Shown here piece after piece: positions 15,567 through 21,448 of a DNA stretch of 24,856 bases. Location of the stretch: positions 1 to 24,856 of IMG/VR virus record IMGVR_UViG_3300038720_000001. One strand, written 5' to 3'. A model generated the notes under the pieces. The model made no database searches and was not told where the DNA came from. It saw nothing but the letters and a program-made list of their open reading frames with translations. Within the stretch, counting starts at the first letter, position 1; each line of letters opens with the position of its first letter. This stretch comes from a virus. A program made the translations under genes and the position numbers.

Positions 15567-17111
15567 CTAAAATGCAACACCACCGAATTTAGGGTGAAAT
15601 ACTACATTATTATCTTGATTTCTCTTTCGGATAGCAGCGGCACTGGGCTTAATAGCTACTTCCACAGCTGCTGCTAGACAATCTTTACAGTCATCGTGTG
15701 CTGGGTTGTAGGATACAAGCTCTTCTTCTAGTACTTGACAGTGACCACCACGGTAGTGATACATCTGTAAGTTGTCGTACCTTGGTTCAAGGATAGCTGC
15801 GATACGTTCTTCCTTAGAACCTTGGTGACGGTTAGGTCTGTGTTCGTCAACCTTAAGAGCTAGACCATTAGGTTTGATGTAGTTGTCTTTAAGTTCAGAT
15901 ACGATAGCTGACTGAGCAGCAGTACATTCAGCCCGTAGCTTTCTAAAGTCCCAACGATTAAGAAGGTCTAGAATATGTTTGAAGTACTCAGAAATCTTAT
16001 CTGTTTTAAAACGATCAATGTCTAAGACGTAGACGTTGTTCTCATAGTCTACACCAATCACAACAATAGCTGTGTAGTCAGCCCTCTTGCTAACACTGTA
16101 CGCAAAGTCAACAGCTGCACTGACGTTTAGTTTACGTCCCTTGTACTGCCACTGACCGTTATCTCTATCTAGATGCTTACGATCATAGTACTGAAACTTC
16201 TCATAGGCGATAGGTTGTGTGTCAGGATCAGTTGGATCATTGTAGTACTGAGCACGAAACTGTACTCTGTCTAGGTACTGTCCACGTTTCTTAGCTAAGA
16301 TTTTAATGTTAAAGCCAAAGAACTTACCGTCCTTACGAGTTTGACGAGGCCAAAGGAAATCTCCTGTACCGTCTCCTCCGTCTTCTACTGCTCGTTCCAT
16401 TACCTCGTAGATGTTTTCCTTACCTACAAGTTCACCCTTGTCTGAGTACAAATCTTCTTCCATACCCATCAAGTCTGAGTACAAGTCTTTAGGATGGTAA
16501 CGTGTACCTACAACCCATTCCTGTGCTTCACTGCCTTCAATAGAAGATAGAAGAGAGTACTGAGACTTAACCTTGTTTCTACCTTCGTTGGTATAAGCAT
16601 TCTCGAATACAACGACATCATCAAGGACTGCAATGTCACAGTGCATACCAGTAAGAGATGTAGTCAAACCACCAGTAAAGATAGAAGGGTCTCGAACTGC
16701 TTCCTTTTTACGGTCAGGGTGATCAAGAGCAATCTCAGATGTAGTCCACTTCTCTCGTTTACTCTCATCTTTATTCAAGTGTTGAGGCCAGTACTTCTGG
16801 TGGATGTCTGACTCAAAGATGTTTTTGATAAACGATAGCTGCTTCTGGGCTAGGTTTGAAGTAGCTGAGATGTAAAGCACACGAAGGGTAGGGTTCTTAG
16901 TTAACTCCCAGGCAACCCTGTAGGCAACCATAGCTGACTTGCCATGATCTCGTGGAAAGAGAAGAAGCTGGTGTGTCTTAGCTTCCTGCCTTGTCCACCA
17001 CTTACAGACATCCTCGTGACAGTTACCCAGTACACGTTGAGGTGCTACAAGCTTGATAAACGTAATAAGACTACGTTCCGCAGCTTCTTTAATTTCTTCT
17101 ACTGTCGCCAT
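15567..17111 (-). CDS. terL: Terminase large subunit (packaging ATPase-nuclease)
   Basis: A 514-aa DNA-packaging motor. The ATPase half has a Walker A-type loop PRDHGKS at residues 53-59, Walker B DIAVLDD at 159-165, and a likely coupling motif near VVGTRYHP (200-207). The nuclease half has the RNase H-like acidic residues: D335 in AAVDFAYS, E395 in RAECTAAQ and D473/D474/D477 in AHDDCKD. Both halves therefore look intact. The PRDHGKS form of Walker A is typical of the podovirus branch. T7 gp19 is 586 aa. The ATG at 17111 has no clear Shine-Dalgarno. A small hairpin (17114-17127, GGTTT and AAACC arms) sits just upstream, so translation may depend on coupling to the preceding 118-aa gene. It is separated from the probable small subunit by nearly 7 kb of appendage genes. 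Confidence 0.95.
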   Translation of the reverse strand: MATVEEIKEAAERSLITFIKLVAPQRVLGNCHEDVCKWWTRQEAKTHQLLLFPRDHGKSAMVAYRVAWELTKNPTLRVLYISATSNLAQKQLSFIKNIFESDIHQKYWPQHLNKDESKREKWTTSEIALDHPDRKKEAVRDPSIFTGGLTTSLTGMHCDIAVLDDVVVFENAYTNEGRNKVKSQYSLLSSIEGSEAQEWVVGTRYHPKDLYSDLMGMEEDLYSDKGELVGKENIYEVMERAVEDGGDGTGDFLWPRQTRKDGKFFGFNIKILAKKRGQYLDRVQFRAQYYNDPTDPDTQPIAYEKFQYYDRKHLDRDNGQWQYKGRKLNVSAAVDFAYSVSKRADYTAIVVIGVDYENNVYVLDIDRFKTDKISEYFKHILDLLNRWDFRKLRAECTAAQSAIVSELKDNYIKPNGLALKVDEHRPNRHQGSKEERIAAILEPRYDNLQMYHYRGGHCQVLEEELVSYNPAHDDCKDCLAAAVEVAIKPSAAAIRKRNQDNNVVFHPKFGGVAF

Positions 17112-17120
17112 CAGGTTTTA

Positions 17121-17477
17121 TTAAACCATCGTCAGGCCAGCAGGTTGTACCGCCGCCAGTTCCGCTGGAGTTGTAGCTGCATCAATGTCAGCGTGAGTTG
17201 GTGCATCACGCAGGGCTTGCTTGTCAGCAGTGATCTGTGTGGTGTCAGCACCTGTCTCCAAGGCTTTCATAAACGCAGTGTCGAGTGCAGCCAGTGGTTC
17301 TGTACGGGCCTGACGAATCTTGTCACGCCAGATTTCCTTGGCTGCGGTCATGTCTACAGAGATAACCCCTGCATTGGCATCGGCTTCCCAAGCACCACGG
17401 AAAGTCCGTTCGGCTGGTAGTGTGTAGTCTGCGGCGTCATAGGATGTTGCGCCGATCTTGATGAAAGTCTGTGTCAT
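17121..17477 (-). CDS. Tail accessory protein with an FRGAW motif (cassette gene C)
   Basis: A 118-aa protein. It has a short N-terminal beta part, MTQTFIKIGATSYDAADY, then the motif PAERTFRGAWEAD (residues 21-33), then a long helical region with AKEIWRDKIRQARTEPLAAL and FMKALETGADTTQI. This pattern (RxFRxAW, then IxRDxIRxAR, then LxALETG) is common in small tail-associated proteins of proteobacterial phages and prophages, sometimes annotated as tail assembly factors; the biochemical role is not established. GGAG lies about eight bases before the ATG. By eye its base composition is clearly richer in G and C than its neighbours, hinting at recent acquisition. A degenerate second copy of its first codons lies at 17885-17920. 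It is the last gene before the large terminase. Confidence 0.8.
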   Translation of the reverse strand: MTQTFIKIGATSYDAADYTLPAERTFRGAWEADANAGVISVDMTAAKEIWRDKIRQARTEPLAALDTAFMKALETGADTTQITADKQALRDAPTHADIDAATTPAELAAVQPAGLTMV

Positions 17478-17478
17478 T

Positions 17479-17511
17479 TTATTTCTCCGTTCGTTTTTTG
17501 TAATTGCTCAT
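17479..17511 (-). pseudogene. Remnant start of an MSNY-type gene (B')
   Basis: The minus strand at 17511 reads ATGAGCAATTACA, identical over 13 bases to the start of the 130-aa gene at 18693. It then diverges and stops after ten codons (MSNYKKRTEK). In both places the ATG overlaps or abuts the stop of an AKAW-type fibre gene. I read it as the leftover start of a deleted second copy. It could also be a tiny leader that couples translation to the 118-aa gene, since its end contains that gene's GGAG. Confidence 0.5.
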
Positions 17512-17873
17512 TATCTCACCACTACAACTTGAGTTAGGGATGAATCTCTATAAGTACTACCGTCCGCCAAAATCATACGGCAACTTGAAGTGGCAATACT
17601 ATAAAAGTGAACGTCTGTGTTTTGAGAACTCGACCCACTGTGGTCACTTGGTTTACCGTTTCCGACAGGGGCGTTATTGGAGGTTAATGCTACTGAATAG
17701 TTAACACCGTAGTGGCCTGTACCGTAGTCAGTAATACTACTAACGTTCCCATCAGCACGAATAGCGACAGTCCCACTGCCGTTGAAGTTTACCCAAGCCT
17801 TAGCCGTAAAGTTACCAGCAGGGATAGGGCTGGCAGTATCGAAGTTGTCGTCACCTCTAAGTATAGTAGTCAT
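17511..17873 (-). CDS. Small fibre-like protein, AKAW-type paralogue 2 (A')
   Basis: A 120-aa all-beta protein beginning MTTILRGDDNFDTASP. Residues 22-52 carry FTAKAWVNFNGSGTVAIRAD followed by GNVSSITDYGTGHY, a motif widespread in small tail-fibre or receptor-binding proteins of marine phages. It is clearly paralogous to the gene at 18690-19064 (AKAWANFNGIGTVSILADGN, then VSSITDRG). The C-terminal 60 residues have diverged and are rich in Ser, Thr and Val, ending SLTQVVVVR. The start at 17873 is chosen because GGAGG is five bases upstream; an in-frame ATG at 17885 overlaps that GGAGG. The lead-in sequence contains a remnant of gene C. Its role is probably as a host-contact tip or a decoration on the tail; that is inferred from family and position. 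Confidence 0.75.
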   Translation of the reverse strand: MTTILRGDDNFDTASPIPAGNFTAKAWVNFNGSGTVAIRADGNVSSITDYGTGHYGVNYSVALTSNNAPVGNGKPSDHSGSSSQNTDVHFYSIATSSCRMILADGSTYRDSSLTQVVVVR

Positions 17874-17884
17874 GTAAGCCTCCA

Positions 17885-17920
17885 ATGTTAATGAAAATCT
17901 GTGTCATTGGGTTTCTCCGT
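17885..17920 (-). pseudogene. Remnant start of the FRGAW gene (C')
   Basis: Read on the minus strand, this stretch matches the ribosome-binding site and first nine codons of the 118-aa gene (17477) at 30 of 36 bases. ACGGAGAAA is followed by an ATG that encodes MTQIFINIG, against MTQTFIKIG in the intact gene. The frame closes after about 15 codons, inside the start of the next gene. It is too short to be functional, and most likely records a duplicated and then lost gene C. Confidence 0.6.
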
Positions 17921-17923
17921 AGT

Positions 17924-18304
17924 TTACGTTGGGATGCAGGTAATCATGGCGTATTGGACATCAATTCGGGCTGAGGAGCTGGACGTACAGATGAAATTGA
18001 CTTGTGTGGTTGTGTACACTGTCCCGCCATAAGATGTACCAGCCCCAAGAGAACACCAACGAAGACCTGAACCTGAGTTTGATGGTCCAGCGCCAGCGGC
18101 AGTTGTCGAAGTGTAAGCTACGCTTGAAAAGGCAGACGAAAAACTAGCAGTTGTTATGCCTGTACCTGTGTCTGTAATCGAAGATACACCTACGCTACCT
18201 ACAACGTTCTGCGTAGATAGCTGGTTCACTTGGCATGTTACTTGGGGCAACGGCTTAATAACACCTGCACTACTTTGTACTGTGTCTACTTTAATTGTAC
18301 TCAT
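17924..18304 (-). CDS. Small fibre-like protein, MSTIKVDT type (D)
   Basis: A 126-aa all-beta protein. The N-terminus MSTIKVDTVQSSAGVIKPLP is of the MSTxKVxT type seen at the start of many phage appendage proteins, and gene A at 19064 starts the same way. The middle VGVSSITDTGTGITTASFSS corresponds to the SSITDxGTG segment of the AKAW paralogues, but the AKAW stretch itself is missing. The C-terminus is Thr/Ser-rich with four Cys scattered along the protein, unusual in this cluster. The ATG at 18304 overlaps the TGA of the 130-aa gene (ATGA), and GGAGG eight bases upstream supports it over the in-frame ATG at 18319. It probably forms or decorates a tail fibre tip. The exact role is unknown. 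Confidence 0.75.
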   Translation of the reverse strand: MSTIKVDTVQSSAGVIKPLPQVTCQVNQLSTQNVVGSVGVSSITDTGTGITTASFSSAFSSVAYTSTTAAGAGPSNSGSGLRWCSLGAGTSYGGTVYTTTQVNFICTSSSSARIDVQYAMITCIPT

Positions 18305-18693
18305 GCTGCGATCCTCCAAGCATTACGAAACGACCTGTCAGAGGGTACGTCTTCTGTTTTGACAATCTTGAACATCGGTCGGTTGTATTCCTGTGACCAG
18401 ATGTGACGAGGGATGTCTTTCATTACGAGATACTCAATGGCCTCTTCCTCTGTGAGAGGGCCAATACGAGGTGCAGTCCACTGTGCTGCATGTTTCTCTG
18501 GGTCATGTTTGAACTTGTCGTGACGACCCTCTACGATGGCTAGTTTCTCATCGTCCTGCAAAGCCCAGTAAACTGAGATAGGTGGCAGCAGCCCAGCCTT
18601 GGCTTCTTCAAGCCAGTTGTCACTAGGGACAAGCACCATTGCGGGTTGCTCTGGTTGCTCTGGGTCTTCAAAGATTACTCTGTAATTGCTCAT
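18301..18693 (-). CDS. Tail accessory protein ending in FRNAWR (cassette gene B)
   Basis: A 130-aa mixed alpha/beta protein. It opens MSNYRVIFEDPEQPEQPAMV, has a DNWLEEAKAG segment (residues 26-35), an acidic helix TEEEAIEYLVMKDIP near residue 80-95, and ends PSDRSFRNAWRIAA. The final motif matches residues 21-31 of the 118-aa protein (PAERTFRGAW), so the two proteins share a module placed at opposite ends. It is tightly coupled: its ATG overlaps the TGA of gene A (18690-18693), and its own TGA overlaps the ATG of gene D. The bases encoding Trp-Arg of the motif (TGGAGG) also serve as the Shine-Dalgarno of gene D. Function is unknown; a fibre-assembly or chaperone role is an inference from context. 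Confidence 0.75.
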   Translation of the reverse strand: MSNYRVIFEDPEQPEQPAMVLVPSDNWLEEAKAGLLPPISVYWALQDDEKLAIVEGRHDKFKHDPEKHAAQWTAPRIGPLTEEEAIEYLVMKDIPRHIWSQEYNRPMFKIVKTEDVPSDRSFRNAWRIAA

Positions 18694-19064
18694 GCCATGA
18701 CTACCACAGACATGTCGGAAGCATCATACTGCGGACCTGAAGCACTACCATTGACTTTTGCAGTGGTTATGCCAACGCTACCAGTTGATTTTGCAACGTC
18801 ATCGTCTCTACACAAAAGACCAAGATAAGCCACATTATAGGCGTTGTTTGCCCCCCCTGTGACTGACTGATTTGATGTGGGTGTAGTGTTTGATAAGTTG
18901 GCCGTGTAGAAGCCTACGCCTCTGTCCGTAATACTACTCACATTTCCGTCAGCAAGAATAGACACTGTGCCTATGCCATTGAAGTTGGCCCAAGCCTTAG
19001 CCGTGAAGTACGTAGCACCACCAGACGTAGCTTCTTCTAATGTGTTTACTTTGAGAGTACTCAT
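18690..19064 (-). CDS. Small fibre-like protein, AKAW-type paralogue 1 (A)
   Basis: A 124-aa all-beta protein starting MSTLKVNTLEEATSGGATYF. Residues 22-55 read TAKAWANFNGIGTVSILADG then NVSSITDRGVGFYTANL, the same family motif as the gene at 17511-17873. The remainder (YNVAYLGLLCRDDDVAKSTG onward) is unlike that paralogue, as expected for proteins whose tips diversify. The ATG at 19064 is chosen because it gives the conserved MSTLKV start and lies just after the upstream stop at 19066. A longer in-frame reading from 19139 would overlap the fibre gene by 74 bases and adds a non-homologous hydrophobic stretch. It probably contributes to host recognition. Confidence 0.77.
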   Translation of the reverse strand: MSTLKVNTLEEATSGGATYFTAKAWANFNGIGTVSILADGNVSSITDRGVGFYTANLSNTTPTSNQSVTGGANNAYNVAYLGLLCRDDDVAKSTGSVGITTAKVNGSASGPQYDASDMSVVVMA

Positions 19065-19065
19065 G

Positions 19066-19950
19066 TTAAACCACCGTCCATGTTTCGCCAGCACCAACCG
19101 TAACGGTGACACCACTATCAATGGTGATAGGGCCAGCACTCATTGCGTTCTTGCCGTTTGTAACTGTGTAGTTTGTCGTTACGTTTTGACCGTTCTCGTA
19201 GAAGATTTCATCGTTACCACCACCGCCTGCACCCGCTGCAATACCAGTCAGAGCAGAGCCATCACCTGCATAAGACGTGGCTGTCACGGCGTTAAACGTG
19301 GGGCTGTCATTATTTTGCACGGCACTGTCAGCAAGTGTACCCTGTGCTGCTGTAGCATAATCTGTAGCTGCTGTAGCTGCGGCAGTACCAAGAGTAGGCA
19401 AACCTGTTAGGTCGCTGTAGCCACCAGTAGAAGCTACTGTAGCAAGGCCAAGGTTAGTACGAGCAGTAGTAGTATTAGTTAAGTCAGATAGGTTGCTAGT
19501 TGCAAGCAAAGCACCTGACAGAGAAGCATAGGCTGCTACCCAAGACGATCCTTCATATACTTTCATCACATCATCAGTAGTGTTGTAGTACAAAGCACCA
19601 GCAACTAAGGCATTACCATCGTTATCTAGGGTTGGGTCACTTGCCTTTGCCCCTAAGTACCGATCATCAAAACTATCAAGTGCTGCAAGGGCTGCATCCT
19701 TAGCTGCTTCTGCCGCAACCTTAGCAGCTTCTACATCTGAGAGGTAGTCCGTACCATTGATCAGTAAACCAGCTGCACCAATAATGTTATTACCATTAAG
19801 GTCTAGGTCTGCTTCCATAGCATTAGGAAGACTACCATCCAGGGACAGAGTATTATCAAAACCATCACGTAATGCTTCGAAGTTAGCATTCAGGGTCTCA
19901 GTTGAGTTAAACCCTGAAGCTAGTGTAGTTACTGTAGGTTTCTTTGTCAT
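19066..19950 (-). CDS. Tail fibre protein with a short collagen-free shaft
   Basis: A 294-aa protein. The N-terminus KPTVTTLASGFNSTETLNAN followed by NFEALRDGFDNTLSLDGS is a common adaptor of marine phage fibres. Residues 60-95 form an Ala/Lys coiled coil (VEAAKVAAEAAKDAALAALD). Next comes the DDRYLGAKASDPTLDNDGNA module with ALYYNTTDDVMKVYEGSSWV (about 93-137), a widespread phage fibre motif. A run of Asn/Thr/Ala repeats follows (about 150-225), typical of a beta-helical shaft. The C-terminus YTVTNGKNAMSAGPITIDSG then GVTVTVGAGETWTVV is a frequent fibre cap. The gene sits two bases after the previous stop and ends one base before gene A. It is likely a trimeric fibre in the tail appendage, but whether main or side fibre cannot be told. 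Confidence 0.85.
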   Translation of the reverse strand: MTKKPTVTTLASGFNSTETLNANFEALRDGFDNTLSLDGSLPNAMEADLDLNGNNIIGAAGLLINGTDYLSDVEAAKVAAEAAKDAALAALDSFDDRYLGAKASDPTLDNDGNALVAGALYYNTTDDVMKVYEGSSWVAAYASLSGALLATSNLSDLTNTTTARTNLGLATVASTGGYSDLTGLPTLGTAAATAATDYATAAQGTLADSAVQNNDSPTFNAVTATSYAGDGSALTGIAAGAGGGGNDEIFYENGQNVTTNYTVTNGKNAMSAGPITIDSGVTVTVGAGETWTVV

Positions 19951-19952
19951 GT

Positions 19953-20360
19953 TTACAACCAGACACGCTTAGGTGCATCAGGTGTAACACCGTGTGATAC
20001 ATCAAGAGCCTCGACAGCACCACGGCAAACACTGCTAGATAGGCGGATGTTTACATGCCAACCGTCTAATGCTTGCATCTCAGGATACTCCATACCATCG
20101 TCATCTGTGATGGTAACGCCTGTAGGCTCCTGTAAGACCCCTACAACGTCGATAGAGTAGTCTGCTGTACCACTGACCAAGTAAGGCTCACCCTCTATCT
20201 GTGTGCTCTCTACGCCAGTCTCAGGGTCTACGATAGTGCTGTAGTCCTGTTCATAGAAATCAGAGAGGACTGATGGCATGTCAGCCTCAGCATCTAGCTT
20301 GAGGTAGAAGTCGTTCTTTGGAGCTACTACACCATCTTCAAGGATTAGTTCGTCGGTCAT
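19953..20360 (-). CDS. Conserved appendage-module protein of unknown function
   Basis: A 135-aa acidic protein. The N-terminal part is hydrophilic (ILEDGVVAPKNDFYLKLDAE). The recognisable segment is in the second half: EPYLVSGTADYSIDVVGVLQ, then PTGVTITDDDGMEYPEMQAL, then GWHVNIRL and the terminal PDAPKRVWL. Short proteins with this GxPYLVSxxxDYxIDVVG...GWHVNxR...RVW pattern occur in tail regions of phages and prophages of proteobacteria, without a proven role. The pattern suggests a small beta-rich domain. Its ATG overlaps the TGA of the 363-aa gene, and the fibre gene follows after two bases. I would expect it to be a fibre-associated or adaptor protein. Confidence 0.75.
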   Translation of the reverse strand: MTDELILEDGVVAPKNDFYLKLDAEADMPSVLSDFYEQDYSTIVDPETGVESTQIEGEPYLVSGTADYSIDVVGVLQEPTGVTITDDDGMEYPEMQALDGWHVNIRLSSSVCRGAVEALDVSHGVTPDAPKRVWL

Positions 20361-21448
20361 GTTGTTAGCTCCTGTAGCTGTGTATTGGTTAGTCGGCGTG
20401 GGTAGTATTGTATGGACTTGATGTGGCCTGACATGGGGAAACTCGCTCCCCGCAAATACACCCCAAGTCTAAGTAGATCGACTGTAGGTAAAGAGGCTGC
20501 TGTATCAGTAGCAACTGCGCCACCATTTAAGACAGCGGCGAAATCATCTTTAGCATAAACAGTGGCTACTTTTGAAACCTGACTAGCCGTAGCATACGCA
20601 TCAAAGTTTAAGTTTGCTTGGACTGCGCCGACAGTTACAGCCTGATATGATATCCTATTAGCGGGGTAGACTATTGTGGTTATCCCATTTTCAGTCCCAG
20701 CGCCATCTAGATCTAGAGTAAAGACGGTACTGCCGTTAAGTTTTGCACTATCAAACTCGCACACCACAGTACCCTTATCGTTGTTATAACCAAAGGCACT
20801 CGTTGGGATTTCGGCTATGTCTCTAGCACGAGTAGCTGCGGCACCTGTTGTCGGGATGTAGGACGTAGGGAAAGCGCCAGCCTCTATTTGGAAACCATAA
20901 ACCAATAAGTCAACGTTTCCCTGAGATGCGCCGTTTAGTATACCACTGAATTGGTTCACAGTTGAAGGCGAAGTAAAGGTGTGGCTATACCTCACCCACT
21001 CACTTGTTGCTGTAAAATCACCTGAAAGATTAGAATTTAAGCCATAAAGCCTAAACGTGTCTTCACCCGCCCCGTTCGACTTGACCCAAGCAGAGACAGT
21101 GTAATCCCCCGCCACATAAGGGGTGTTTTGGTAGAGTATAGCGTTACCAGTTCCAGCCCAACGATACGCATCAGCTAGACCGCTAGGGGATGTCCCAGCG
21201 GAAGCCGTAACTGTGGAGCTCATTAAAGCCCACGGTGACACAAACTGGTTGCTCTTTAAGTATAGGTTAGTCCGAGCTTCCTCAATCAGTAAGCCTTTGA
21301 CTGCACCAGTAGCATCGTACTCAATGCGAGGTACGTTGTTTGCAGCAGTCTGGAGTAAACCATTGCTACCAAGGAATGTAGCTGAGGATGCACGGGAGAA
21401 CGTAATGAGATCAGTTGCACTGTCGTATGTTTTAGTACCCATAATCAT
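20357..21448 (-). CDS. Lectin-like tail fibre / spike protein
   Basis: A 363-aa all-beta protein. Residues 12-62 contain LITFSRASSATFLGSNGLLQ, then NVPRIEYDATGAVKGLLIEE ending EARTNLYL, a very common opening of phage lectin-like spikes. A carbohydrate-binding-module-like jelly roll follows at about residues 65-205 (PYVAGDYTVSAWVKSNGAGE, WVRYSHTFTS, QIEAGAFPTSYIPTTG). The C-terminal 150 residues resemble a LamG/concanavalin-type domain (GTVVCEFDSAKLNGSTVFTL, SGHIKSIQYYPRRLTNTQLQ). It probably binds host surface sugars. The same EARTNL and SYIPTT landmarks occur in the 840-aa protein, so the two are related. The start overlaps the preceding TGA (ATGA) and has GGAG upstream. ATG at 21442 is an equally plausible start. 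Confidence 0.85.
   Translation of the reverse strand: MIMGTKTYDSATDLITFSRASSATFLGSNGLLQTAANNVPRIEYDATGAVKGLLIEEARTNLYLKSNQFVSPWALMSSTVTASAGTSPSGLADAYRWAGTGNAILYQNTPYVAGDYTVSAWVKSNGAGEDTFRLYGLNSNLSGDFTATSEWVRYSHTFTSPSTVNQFSGILNGASQGNVDLLVYGFQIEAGAFPTSYIPTTGAAATRARDIAEIPTSAFGYNNDKGTVVCEFDSAKLNGSTVFTLDLDGAGTENGITTIVYPANRISYQAVTVGAVQANLNFDAYATASQVSKVATVYAKDDFAAVLNGGAVATDTAASLPTVDLLRLGVYLRGASFPMSGHIKSIQYYPRRLTNTQLQELTT

Noticed and set aside
16944-17420. Plus-strand open frame of 158 codons across the terminase start and gene C
   Set aside because: Cys/Ser/Arg-rich antisense shadow of two coding genes, with no start signal.
19065-19139. Upstream extension of the AKAW gene to 19139
   Set aside because: It would overlap the fibre gene by 74 bases and adds a non-conserved stretch. 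The MSTLKV start at 19064 is conserved among such proteins.
18967-19410. Plus-strand open frame of 147 codons opposite the fibre genes
   Set aside because: Unusually Cys-rich antisense shadow of Gly/Ala/Thr codons in the real fibre gene.
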